NCBI GenBank assembly: GCA_947593735.1
Contig: CANQDT010000004.1
Coordinates: 1-64,000, forward strand
DNA from: an uncultured Lachnospiraceae bacterium
Lineage (GTDB): Bacteria; Bacillota; Clostridia; Lachnospirales; Lachnospiraceae
Direction of reading: 5' to 3'
Length of the DNA stretch: 64,000 nucleotides
Shown: piece by piece, positions 36,942 through 44,041 of the stretch
Layout of the letters: each line of letters begins with the position of its first letter
Numbering within the stretch: position 1 is the stretch's first letter
Notes under the pieces: generated by a model
Database searches by the model: none
What the model was told of the DNA's origin: nothing
Seen by the model: the letters and a program-made list of their open reading frames with translations, nothing else
Position numbers and translations under genes: made by a program

Positions 36942-36970
36942 TTGTAACCAGGATGAAAATGGAGTATAAT
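36942..36970 (+). promoter_or_regulatory. Promoter of the second glucosaminidase-like gene
   Basis: TTGTAA (36942-36947) and a perfect TATAAT (36965-36970) separated by 17 bases. Transcription from it would begin near 36977, which argues for translation from ATG 37005 rather than 36981. Confidence 0.6.
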
Positions 36971-37004
36971 AAAAACAGGTATGGTTTGGAAAGAAGAGAA
37001 AAGA

Positions 37005-38894
37005 ATGAAAGACAGAATGAGAGAGGCTGCCGCGTTTCTGTTGTGGCTTGCCGTGTTCGCCGTCGTATGCCGGTTGTTCGCGTATGGAATGGAACGGCAG
37101 GGGTATGAATACATAGCCCCCGCTGCCGGCGGCAGCGGCGACGAAGGTTCCGGGGATCCCCTTGGCGGGGAATCGCTCTGGGACGGAGATACAGAAGAAG
37201 AGATACAGGAACAGACGGAGAGGAGCAGAAAGAAAAGGCAGGAAAAAAAGGAATCGCTGCGGAAAGCAAGGGCGGTGTCGTTTGAGAAAGCCCTGGAACG
37301 GTTCCCCTCCAGCTATCACAGCGCGCTGCGGGCGCTGCATAAAGCGCATCCGGACTGGCATTTTGAGGCAGTGCAGACCGCCGTCAGCTGGGACCGGGCA
37401 TTGGCAAATGAGAGCCGGACAGGCAAAAATTCCATAGAGATCGACCCGTACAGCCATATTTCCTATGTGTCGATGGAGCCGGGAGCGTACGATCAGTCGG
37501 ACGATACGTTTACCGCGGTGGACGCGGGCGGGCGGTATACGCCGTCCCGGGAGGTGGTCGCGTACTATATGGATCCGCGGAATTTCCTGACTGAATCGGA
37601 GATCTTTCAGTTTGAGGATCTGTCTTACAACAAGTACCATACGCAGAAAGTTGTCCGGAAAATGCTGGAAACGACATTCATGAACGGCAGCTATACCTGT
37701 GTGGTCCGGGAAAAGGACGGGACGACCCGACCGCTTACGAAAAGCTACGCGGAGACGTTCATGACCGCTGGGAAAGAAGCGGGCGTAAACCCGTATCATC
37801 TGGTGTCCCGCGTCATTCAGGAAAACGGAAGCGGGGGCAGCGCCGCCGTCAGGGGAACGGGCGGCTGCTATAACTTTTTTAATGTCGCGGCAGGGGACAG
37901 CCCGGGCGGGAACGCGGTCGCCAGAGGGCTTGCGTACGCCGCTGGAACCGGAAGCTACTACCGTCCGTGGAGCGACCCGTACCGGGCGATCGTCGGCGGC
38001 GCGCAGTTTCTTGGGGAAGAATATATCAACGAAGGGCAGGACACCTTATATTTTCAAAAATGGAGCGTCGTGGACGGGGAAAAGCTGTTCTGGCATCAAT
38101 ATATGAGCAATGTACAGGCGCCGGCGGCGGAATCGTCCATGATGTATCACGCGTACCGGGATGTTGACTGCCTGGAAGAAGAATTTGTATTCCGGATCCC
38201 GGTATACAGCAATATGCCGTCGGCGGCGTGCGGCTTGCCGGGCGCCCGATCCAACCCGAATCATTATTTATCGTCGATCCGGGTCCGGAAGGATGGAAAG
38301 GACTGCGCGCTTACGCCGAAGTTCCGGTATGACCGGACGTCGTACGAAGTACGGGTTCCGGCTGACGGGAAGAAAGTGACCGTAACGGGGACGCCGGTGA
38401 GCGCGTACGCGTCGGTCCGCGGAAATGGAAGAAAAGCGCTGCGGGAGGGGACGAACGCCGTTTCCCTGGTCTGCGTGGCGCAGGATGGGACGAGCCTCAC
38501 CTACACGGTGCGGATCATCCGGGAGTCCGGCGAAGAACCGGAAAAGAACGGGCAGAAAGAAAAGCCGGAACAAAAACCGGAACAGAAGCCGGAGGAAACA
38601 ACGGAAGAAAAGATTCCGGATACGCCGGAGCCCGCGCCGGAATCGGAGAAGGAAGAGGACGCGGAACCGGAAGAACAGACGCCGTCCGCGGAGGGAACAG
38701 AACAGGGGGAGCAGCAAAATGGAACAGAGGGAGAGCATGTTGAACAAAGCGATTCATTTCGCGACGAGAGCCCATACGGGGCAGAAGCGGAAGGGGAGCG
38801 ATCTGCCGTTTATCGTGCATCCGATGGAGGCGGCGGTGATCGTATCGAAGATCACGCAGAGAGAGGAGCTGATGGCAGCGGCGCTCCTGCATGA
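37005..38894 (+). CDS. Membrane-anchored glucosaminidase-like protein with acidic low-complexity tail
   Basis: Paralogue of the divergent gene at 35358, with the same catalytic phrases: VVAYYMDPRNFLTESEIFQF, SYAETFMTAGKEAGVNPYHL, the putative catalytic Glu in SRVIQENGSGG, CYNFFNVAAGD. It has an N-terminal membrane anchor (FLLWLAVFAVVCRLFAYG) in place of a cleavable signal, then a basic linker and a cadherin-like domain (YLSSIRVRKDGKD). The last approximately 120 residues are Glu/Pro/Lys-rich (KPEQKPEQKPEETTEEK). The final 176 bases overlap the start of the HD-domain gene in another frame. That tail is of no recognisable family and may be tolerated read-through. About 629 residues. Start at ATG 37005 follows from the promoter position. 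Confidence 0.8.
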   Translation: MKDRMREAAAFLLWLAVFAVVCRLFAYGMERQGYEYIAPAAGGSGDEGSGDPLGGESLWDGDTEEEIQEQTERSRKKRQEKKESLRKARAVSFEKALERFPSSYHSALRALHKAHPDWHFEAVQTAVSWDRALANESRTGKNSIEIDPYSHISYVSMEPGAYDQSDDTFTAVDAGGRYTPSREVVAYYMDPRNFLTESEIFQFEDLSYNKYHTQKVVRKMLETTFMNGSYTCVVREKDGTTRPLTKSYAETFMTAGKEAGVNPYHLVSRVIQENGSGGSAAVRGTGGCYNFFNVAAGDSPGGNAVARGLAYAAGTGSYYRPWSDPYRAIVGGAQFLGEEYINEGQDTLYFQKWSVVDGEKLFWHQYMSNVQAPAAESSMMYHAYRDVDCLEEEFVFRIPVYSNMPSAACGLPGARSNPNHYLSSIRVRKDGKDCALTPKFRYDRTSYEVRVPADGKKVTVTGTPVSAYASVRGNGRKALREGTNAVSLVCVAQDGTSLTYTVRIIRESGEEPEKNGQKEKPEQKPEQKPEETTEEKIPDTPEPAPESEKEEDAEPEEQTPSAEGTEQGEQQNGTEGEHVEQSDSFRDESPYGAEAEGERSAVYRASDGGGGDRIEDHAERGADGSGAPA

Positions 38895-39267
38895 TACGGT
38901 GGAGGATACCCCGGTGACGCTGGACGAGATCCGCCGGGAGTTCGGAGAAAAGGTCGCCAGTCTCGTCGACGCGGAAAGCGAGGACAAAACGAAAACCTGG
39001 CTGGAACGGAAACAGGCGACGATCGACCGGCTGGCAAACGCGGACTGGGAAGAAAAGGTCCTGGCGCTTGCCGACAAGCTGAGCAATATGCGTTCGACGG
39101 ACGCGGATTATCTCAATCAGGGAGAACGGCTGTGGAGCCGGTTCCGGGTAACCGACAAAAGCCTGCACGGATGGTACTACAAATCACTGCGGGAGCAGCT
39201 GTCGGACCTCATGGAATATCCGGCGTATCAGGAGTTCTCACAGCTGATCGACAAGATCTTCCCGTAA
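38719..39267 (+). CDS. HD-domain hydrolase, SpoT/MESH1-like
   Basis: Small 182-residue HD-superfamily phosphohydrolase resembling stand-alone (p)ppGpp hydrolases: HPMEAAVIVSKI, the HD motif LLHDTVEDTPVTLDEIRREFG, and KVLALADKLSNMRSTDAD. No synthetase domain is present. It could degrade ppGpp or a related nucleotide; this is family inference only. ATG 38719 with GGGGGAG upstream is used, though ATG 38737 (MLNKAIHFATRAH) is also possible. It starts 176 bases inside the end of the preceding gene and ends three bases from the convergent MocR gene. Confidence 0.85.
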   Translation: MEQRESMLNKAIHFATRAHTGQKRKGSDLPFIVHPMEAAVIVSKITQREELMAAALLHDTVEDTPVTLDEIRREFGEKVASLVDAESEDKTKTWLERKQATIDRLANADWEEKVLALADKLSNMRSTDADYLNQGERLWSRFRVTDKSLHGWYYKSLREQLSDLMEYPAYQEFSQLIDKIFP

Positions 39268-39270
39268 GGA

Positions 39271-40689
39271 TCACGCCCCGGCGGGAAGCCATGCGGTTTC
39301 CAGCGCGCTGATCAGCGCGGGGACGTCCGGAAGCGCGAGTCCGCCGTAACCGATGACGAGCGTTGCGGGCGGAATGTCGGTTGGCTCAATATAGCAGTCG
39401 GAGACGCCGCGCACCAGGATCTTTTCCCTGACCGCGGCGTCGATCAGTTCTGTTTCAGACATACCGTTCTGCACATGGAGAAGAAAATGCAGTCCGGCAT
39501 GATCCCCGGAGACATGGACGGCGGGGGACAGGCGCGAAGAAAAAAGGCTCTGGAGGAACGCTTCTTTTTTTCGGTTGTAGACCGTGCGCATCTTGTTGAG
39601 ATGGCGTTCCAGGTGACCGTTCTCGATAAACTTCTGAAGCACAGCCTGCTCGAACCGGGACACGGTCGGGGAGTAGCCGGAAAAATGCAGGCGGTACCGG
39701 CGGAGCAGGTCCGGCGGCAGGATCATGTAGCTGATGCGGATGGAGGGCGCTATGCTGCGGGAAAACGTGCCGATATAGATAACCGTCCCGTTGTGATCCA
39801 GCCCCTGCAGGGACGGGATCGGTCGTCCGTTGAACCCAAATTCGCTGTCATAATCATCCTCAATAATATAGCGGCCGCGCTGCTTCGCCGCCCATTGGAG
39901 CAGCTTTGTCCGATGGCTGACGGGCATGGTGACGCCGGTCGGGAACTGATGGGACGGGGTGATATAGGCGATATTGCAGCCGGAATCCTGCAGAGAGCGC
40001 AGATCCATGCCGGTCGGCGTGACCGGGATGGGTGAAATGCGGCAGTGGTTGTTCCGCAGGACATAATAGGTCTTTTTGTAACAGGGATTTTCGAGGGCAT
40101 AGCCTGCCCGGCTTCCGAGGATCTGGACCAGGATATCGAACAGGTATTCGGTACCCGCGCCGATGACGATCTGCTCGGGAAAGCAGTTTACGCCCCGGAA
40201 TATATGCAGATAACGCGCGAGCGCGGTCCGGAGGGCGTAATCGCCCTGCCCGTGCCCCGCGGATAACAATCCGGGTTCGCGGTACATGATCTCTTTTGTG
40301 ATCTTTGCCCAGACGGAAAAAGGAAAGTGATCCGTATCGACGGCGCTGCTTTCCAGATGATACCGCGGATGGTCCGCGGGAGGCGTTTCATATTCTTTTA
40401 TCACGGTAGAATCATCGTCCGCCGGGAGCGGCGCAACGCGCTCGTACGGGCATATGTAATAGCCGCTTCTCGGCACGGAACGGATATAGCCCTCCGCCAG
40501 AAGCATATCATAGGCGGCTTCGACCGTGCTTTGGCTGATTTTTAAATGTTCCCGGAGCGCCCGCTTGGAGGGGAGCGTATCCCCGTCTTTTAAGTGCCCG
40601 CTTTTGATCTCATCGACGATAAACTGATAAAGCTGGCGGTAAAGCGGCTGTTTTCCGGTATTGTCCAGAGAAAAAGTAAATAGGTTCAT
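39271..40689 (-). CDS. MocR/PdxR-type regulator: GntR winged helix fused to an aminotransferase-like domain
   Basis: 472-residue regulator. Residues about 10-75 are a GntR winged helix (LPSKRALREHLKISQSTVEAAYDML, GYYICPYE). Residues about 110-470 are a class I aminotransferase-like domain with IIEDDYDSEFGFNGRPIPSLQ and the cofactor lysine region YIGTFSRSIAPSIRISY. Here the position usually held by the lysine reads FSRSIAPSIR, so the expected Lys is replaced by Arg or Ser by my alignment. Regulators of this type control vitamin B6 or amino-acid genes. It is divergent from DUF951, and no obvious target lies next to it. ATG 40689 is chosen where the winged helix begins (NLFTFSLDNTG). Confidence 0.88.
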   Translation of the reverse strand: MNLFTFSLDNTGKQPLYRQLYQFIVDEIKSGHLKDGDTLPSKRALREHLKISQSTVEAAYDMLLAEGYIRSVPRSGYYICPYERVAPLPADDDSTVIKEYETPPADHPRYHLESSAVDTDHFPFSVWAKITKEIMYREPGLLSAGHGQGDYALRTALARYLHIFRGVNCFPEQIVIGAGTEYLFDILVQILGSRAGYALENPCYKKTYYVLRNNHCRISPIPVTPTGMDLRSLQDSGCNIAYITPSHQFPTGVTMPVSHRTKLLQWAAKQRGRYIIEDDYDSEFGFNGRPIPSLQGLDHNGTVIYIGTFSRSIAPSIRISYMILPPDLLRRYRLHFSGYSPTVSRFEQAVLQKFIENGHLERHLNKMRTVYNRKKEAFLQSLFSSRLSPAVHVSGDHAGLHFLLHVQNGMSETELIDAAVREKILVRGVSDCYIEPTDIPPATLVIGYGGLALPDVPALISALETAWLPAGA

Positions 40690-40788
40690 AATAGGATCAT
40701 GATATCTGAATTGTTTGAAATTTGCAAGCGGAGATGCGAAAATCGGGATGACGCGGCATGAAAACGCGTTTGAAAAGGAGAAATGAGA

Positions 40789-40980
40789 ATGGAATTTCAG
40801 GTGGGACAGACGATCCGGCTGAAAAAAAAGCACCCCTGCGGCGCCAACGAATGGGAAATCCTCCGCGTCGGGATGGATTTCCGCCTGCGGTGCTGCGGAT
40901 GTGGGCACCAGGTCATGGTGAGCCGGAAGTTAGTCGAAAAGAATTTTAAGGGAATGACAGAAAAAGGTTGCAACCGTTGA
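40789..40980 (+). CDS. DUF951 protein (YyzM-like), 63 aa
   Basis: Small conserved Firmicute protein without a settled function. It shows the family pattern KKKHPCGANEWEILRVGMDF and the cysteine pair RCCGCGHQVMVSR, which probably binds a metal. ATG 40789 is 8 bases from AAGGAG; the in-frame ATG at 40783 is only two bases from it. Its place just upstream of rpsF-ssb-rpsR is the same as that of yyzM in Bacillus, and the rpsF promoter begins inside its last codons. Confidence 0.88.
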   Translation: MEFQVGQTIRLKKKHPCGANEWEILRVGMDFRLRCCGCGHQVMVSRKLVEKNFKGMTEKGCNR

Positions 40981-40996
40981 CAAAGTATGGTAATAT
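40968..40996 (+). promoter_or_regulatory. Promoter of the rpsF-ssb-rpsR operon
   Basis: TTGCAA (40968-40973), 17 bases, TAATAT (40991-40996) with an upstream TG (extended -10). The approximately 75-base leader contains a GC-rich inverted element around CTTCCCGGGAGGAAG (41032-41046) that could be the site where S6:S18 binds, but I cannot confirm the known motif. Confidence 0.6.
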
Positions 40997-41076
40997 TCTG
41001 GTTTGTGATATGTTAATTTTTAATCCTTGCTCTTCCCGGGAGGAAGGGCCAGAGACCAAAAGGAGGTGCAGATACG

Positions 41077-41364
41077 ATGAATCAGTACGAGATCGCATTA
41101 GTCGTGAATGCCAAGATCGAGGATGACGAGAGAACGGCTGTCGTTGAGAACGTGAAAGCATTGGTAGAGCGTTTCGGCGGCACTGTGACCAACGTGGACG
41201 ACTGGGGTAAGAGAAAGCTGGCTTACGAGATCCAGAAAATGAGCGAAGGTTATTATTTCTTCATTCAGTTTGAGGCGAATGCGGACGCTCCGGCAGAGCT
41301 GGAAGGAAGGCTCCGCATTATGGATAACGTTCTGAGATATCTGGTTGTCAAACAGGAAGCATAA
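41077..41364 (+). CDS. rpsF: Ribosomal protein S6
   Basis: Small-subunit protein of 95 residues that pairs with S18 on 16S rRNA. Family phrases: NQYEIALVVNAKIEDDER, VTNVDDWGKRKLAYEI and the end NVLRYLVVKQEA. AAGGAGGTG lies upstream. First gene of the conserved rpsF-ssb-rpsR operon. Confidence 0.97.
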   Translation: MNQYEIALVVNAKIEDDERTAVVENVKALVERFGGTVTNVDDWGKRKLAYEIQKMSEGYYFFIQFEANADAPAELEGRLRIMDNVLRYLVVKQEA

Positions 41365-41390
41365 GAAGGGATTGACGGGAGGTTATTCAG

Positions 41391-41843
41391 ATGAACAAAG
41401 TGATTTTAATGGGTCGTTTGACCAGGGATCCGGATGTGAGATATTCGCAGAACGGGGAATCGCCGATGGCGATCGCCAGATATTCGCTGGCGGTTGACCG
41501 GCGGTTCAAGAGAGACAACGAGCCGACAGCGGATTTTATCAACTGTGTCGCGTTCGGCAGGCAGGGAGAGTTTGCCGAAAAGTATTTACACCAGGGGACA
41601 AAGATCGCGATAACCGGAAGGATCCAGACCGGAAGTTATGTCAACCGGGACGGACAGAAGGTGTATACGACGGATGTTGTCGTGGAAGAGCAGGAGTTTG
41701 CGGAGAGCAAAGCCGCGTCCGAGGGGCAGCAGGGCGGAAATTACAGCCAGCCGTCTCCGGCGCCGAAAGCGCCGACCGCTCCGGCTGCGGATGGATTTAT
41801 GAACATTCCGGAAGAATTTGAAGAAGAATTGCCATTTAATTAA
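41391..41843 (+). CDS. ssb: Single-stranded DNA-binding protein
   Basis: OB-fold protein of 150 residues (MNKVILMGRLTRDPDVRYS, FINCVAFGRQGEFAEKYL) that coats single-stranded DNA and recruits partners by its acidic tip. The C-terminus ends EEFEEELPFN, so the usual terminal Pro-Phe is followed by one extra Asn, a mild departure from the standard tip. Sits between the two ribosomal protein genes as in most Firmicutes. Confidence 0.96.
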   Translation: MNKVILMGRLTRDPDVRYSQNGESPMAIARYSLAVDRRFKRDNEPTADFINCVAFGRQGEFAEKYLHQGTKIAITGRIQTGSYVNRDGQKVYTTDVVVEEQEFAESKAASEGQQGGNYSQPSPAPKAPTAPAADGFMNIPEEFEEELPFN

Positions 41844-41877
41844 CAGGCAGAGACAAAATTAGAAAGGAGAGATCATC

Positions 41878-42138
41878 ATGGCGCTTGAAAAAGGAGCCCG
41901 TCCCGACGCTCAGAAAAGAAGAGTCGGACGGAGAAGAAAAAAAGTCTGCGCGTTCTGCGCGGATAAGAACGCAGTCATTGATTATAAAGACGTAAACAGA
42001 TTAAAGAGGTTCATATCCGAGAGAGGGAAGATCCTTCCCCGCCGGATCACCGGAACCTGCGCGAAACACCAGAGGGCGGTTACCGTAGCGATCAAACGGG
42101 CGCGCCACGTAGCGCTGATGCCTTACGTTCAGGACTGA
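41878..42138 (+). CDS. rpsR: Ribosomal protein S18, zinc-ribbon (C+) form
   Basis: 86-residue partner of S6 with [23 protein letters not shown] core (here [13 protein letters not shown]). The ligand set CAFC near residues 22-25 and CAKH near 61-64 is intact, indicating the zinc-binding form; zinc-poor paralogues lack these. Last gene of the operon, followed by a strong terminator. Confidence 0.96.
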   Translation: MALEKGARPDAQKRRVGRRRKKVCAFCADKNAVIDYKDVNRLKRFISERGKILPRRITGTCAKHQRAVTVAIKRARHVALMPYVQD

Positions 42139-42150
42139 TTTCCGACAGAC

Positions 42151-42197
42151 AGAGGACGGTTCATTGCTTTGCGGCAAAGAAACCGCCCTCTTTTTTT
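42151..42197 (+). terminator. Terminator of rpsF-ssb-rpsR
   Basis: AGAGGACGGTT pairs with AACCGCCCTCT (one mismatch), with an inner hairpin TTTGCGGCAAA and a run of seven T. Confidence 0.88.
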
Positions 42198-42222
42198 GTC
42201 GCAATTTTACGACCGAAAGTCC

Positions 42223-42251
42223 TTGTCCAACCCATAGAGTATTGTTATAAT
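42223..42251 (+). promoter_or_regulatory. Promoter of the MerR-like gene
   Basis: TTGTCC (42223-42228), 17 bases, TATAAT (42246-42251); ATG follows about 40 bases downstream. Confidence 0.72.
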
Positions 42252-42291
42252 CCTATTACTGGAAAGAATTTACAGATGGAGGGAGATTCTT

Positions 42292-43065
42292 ATGGATGAA
42301 ACCCGATACTTGATATCCGACGCCTCCAAATGCCTGGGAGTGGAAACGCATGTGCTCCGATATTGGGAGGAAGAGCTGGGGATCCGGATACCCAGGAATG
42401 AATTGGGTCATCGATACTATTCCGAGAAAGACATCCAGTTGCTGAAATGGGTAAAAGAACTGAAGAGTCAGGGGTTTCAGCTCCGCGCGATCCGGTTGAT
42501 ACTGCCCGGGGCGAAAAAAGAAGATACATACGAAATGCAAGGAGAGACGCTCCTGGAGGAGCTGGAAATGGAGGAGTCTATGGGACAGAAAAATAATAAA
42601 AAAAGTAATAATATATCCGGAGGGGAACTGGCTGTGCAGGAAGAGGCAAAGGAATTGCAGGTACAGGAGCAGGACAAGATGGTACAGTTCCAGGATATCA
42701 TGTACCGCCTGATTTCCCAGGCGATCGCGGACAACAATCAGGCGGTCGGCGAGACGGTGAGCCGGAAGCTGATCGAGACCGTGCCGGGGGAAGTGGCGAA
42801 GGAAGTGTCGAAGAACGTGACGAAGCAGTTGTCAAAGGACGTTTCGAGGGAGGTAGTCGGGGCGCTTTCTTCCCGGATGAAGGAAAGGGAAAAAAAGCAG
42901 GAAGCGCACTACCGGCAGCTGGACCAGATGATCCGCAGCACGCAGCGCGCCAGAAAAGAGGTGGCGGCAGCCATGGAGCCGAAGAAGAAAAAGCAGGCGG
43001 CGGGGCGGAAAAGCCAGGAGTCTGTTTTTGGAAAGATCCGGCGCAGGAAATACCGCCTGTCATAA
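42292..43065 (+). CDS. MerR-type helix-turn-helix protein with long coiled coil (RacA-like layout)
   Basis: 257 residues. The N-terminal MerR winged helix (about 5-75: YLISDASKCLGVETHVLRYWE, GHRYYSEKDIQLLKWVKEL) is followed by a long charged, helix-prone region with repeated VAKEVSKNVTKQLSKDVSRE heptads (about 160-210) and a very basic C-terminus. There is no effector or metal-binding domain of normal MerR regulators. The layout is like RacA of Bacillus, which ties the chromosome to the cell pole, but sequence identity to RacA cannot be judged by eye. A transcription factor is the alternative. Monocistronic with its own promoter. Confidence 0.72.
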   Translation: MDETRYLISDASKCLGVETHVLRYWEEELGIRIPRNELGHRYYSEKDIQLLKWVKELKSQGFQLRAIRLILPGAKKEDTYEMQGETLLEELEMEESMGQKNNKKSNNISGGELAVQEEAKELQVQEQDKMVQFQDIMYRLISQAIADNNQAVGETVSRKLIETVPGEVAKEVSKNVTKQLSKDVSREVVGALSSRMKEREKKQEAHYRQLDQMIRSTQRARKEVAAAMEPKKKKQAAGRKSQESVFGKIRRRKYRLS

Positions 43066-43086
43066 TAGCGGGATGCGAAATCGCAC

Positions 43087-43115
43087 TTGAACCGCGGGGC
43101 AATATTTGTTACTAT
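43087..43115 (+). promoter_or_regulatory. Promoter of the DUF554 gene
   Basis: TTGAAC (43087-43092), 17 bases, TACTAT (43110-43115). Confidence 0.5.
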
Positions 43116-43185
43116 GGAATCTGACGGAAAAAAGGTGAAACACAACCGGGATAAATAGCGGAAGCACGAAAGGAACAAACGGGAT

Positions 43186-43863
43186 ATGCTGGGAACGATC
43201 GTAAATACGGCGACGATCTTAACAGGAAGCGTCGCAGGCAGTCTATTAAAAAAAGGGATCCGGGAAGAATATCAGGACGCGCTGTACAACGCAATGGGGC
43301 TTGCCGCGGTCGGCGTCGGGATCAACCCGATCGTCAGCCATATGCCGGACAGTAAATATCCCGTTCTTTTTATCATCAGCCTTGCGGTCGGTTCCCTGAT
43401 CGGGACGGCGCTGGATCTGGACAACCGGTTCCACCGGCTGGCGGGGAAGTTCGGCAATTCGGAGCTTGGGAAAGGGCTGTCTACCGGCATCCTCCTGTTC
43501 TGCATCGGCACCTTGTCGATCCTTGGGCCGGTCGAGAGCGCGGTCAACGGAAATAATACATATTTATTTACCAACGCGACATTGGATCTTGTGACGTCCT
43601 GCGCGCTCGCGACCACATATGGGATCGGCATCGCGGCAGCCGCGCCCGTGCTGTTTTGCTGGCAGGGAAGCATTTATCTCCTGGCGTCGCTGGCGGAAAA
43701 CGCGATCTCGCCGGATCTGATGACGGAAGTGACGACGGTCGGCGGATTCCTGATCGCGGCGTCCGGCCTTTCGATTTTAAATCTGAAGGACTGCAAGACG
43801 CTGAATATGCTCCCGGCGCTGTTCGTGCCGGCGGTATGGTTCCTGCTGCTGCATTTCTTTTAA
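43186..43863 (+). CDS. DUF554 membrane protein
   Basis: 225-residue integral membrane protein with about six to seven hydrophobic segments and the family pattern IVNTATILTGSVAGSLLKKG at the start, LDLDNRFHRL and GTLSILGPVESAVNG. Function of the family (YdfK-like) is not known; a transporter role is often supposed. Single gene with its own promoter and a terminator. Confidence 0.9.
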   Translation: MLGTIVNTATILTGSVAGSLLKKGIREEYQDALYNAMGLAAVGVGINPIVSHMPDSKYPVLFIISLAVGSLIGTALDLDNRFHRLAGKFGNSELGKGLSTGILLFCIGTLSILGPVESAVNGNNTYLFTNATLDLVTSCALATTYGIGIAAAAPVLFCWQGSIYLLASLAENAISPDLMTEVTTVGGFLIAASGLSILNLKDCKTLNMLPALFVPAVWFLLLHFF

Positions 43864-43880
43864 AAATTTCTTTCAGAAAA

Positions 43881-43932
43881 GAGCTTTGCCTTACGGCTTT
43901 GGAAGCCGGCGGACAGAGCTTTTTCTTTTTTC
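43881..43932 (+). terminator. Terminator after the DUF554 gene
   Basis: Hairpin CGGCTT-TGG-AAGCCG (43894-43908) inside a weaker outer pairing of AGCT elements, followed by a T-rich tract to 43932. Confidence 0.65.
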
Positions 43933-43949
43933 GCGGACCGGAATGAGTG

Positions 43950-43978
43950 TTGACATTATTCGCCGTATCCAATACAAT
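43950..43978 (+). promoter_or_regulatory. Promoter of the pyruvate formate-lyase operon
   Basis: Perfect TTGACA (43950-43955), 17 bases, TACAAT (43973-43978). The transcript starts about 55 bases before ATG 44042. Confidence 0.78.
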
Positions 43979-44041
43979 GAATAATACGGTGCCGGAAGGG
44001 CATCATAACGATGAGAGGAATGCCGAAGGAGGAACTTTACC

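Noticed and set aside
41000..41076. Firm call of an S6:S18-binding leader motif
   Set aside because: A suitable hairpin exists but I could not match it to the published consensus, so it is only mentioned with the promoter.
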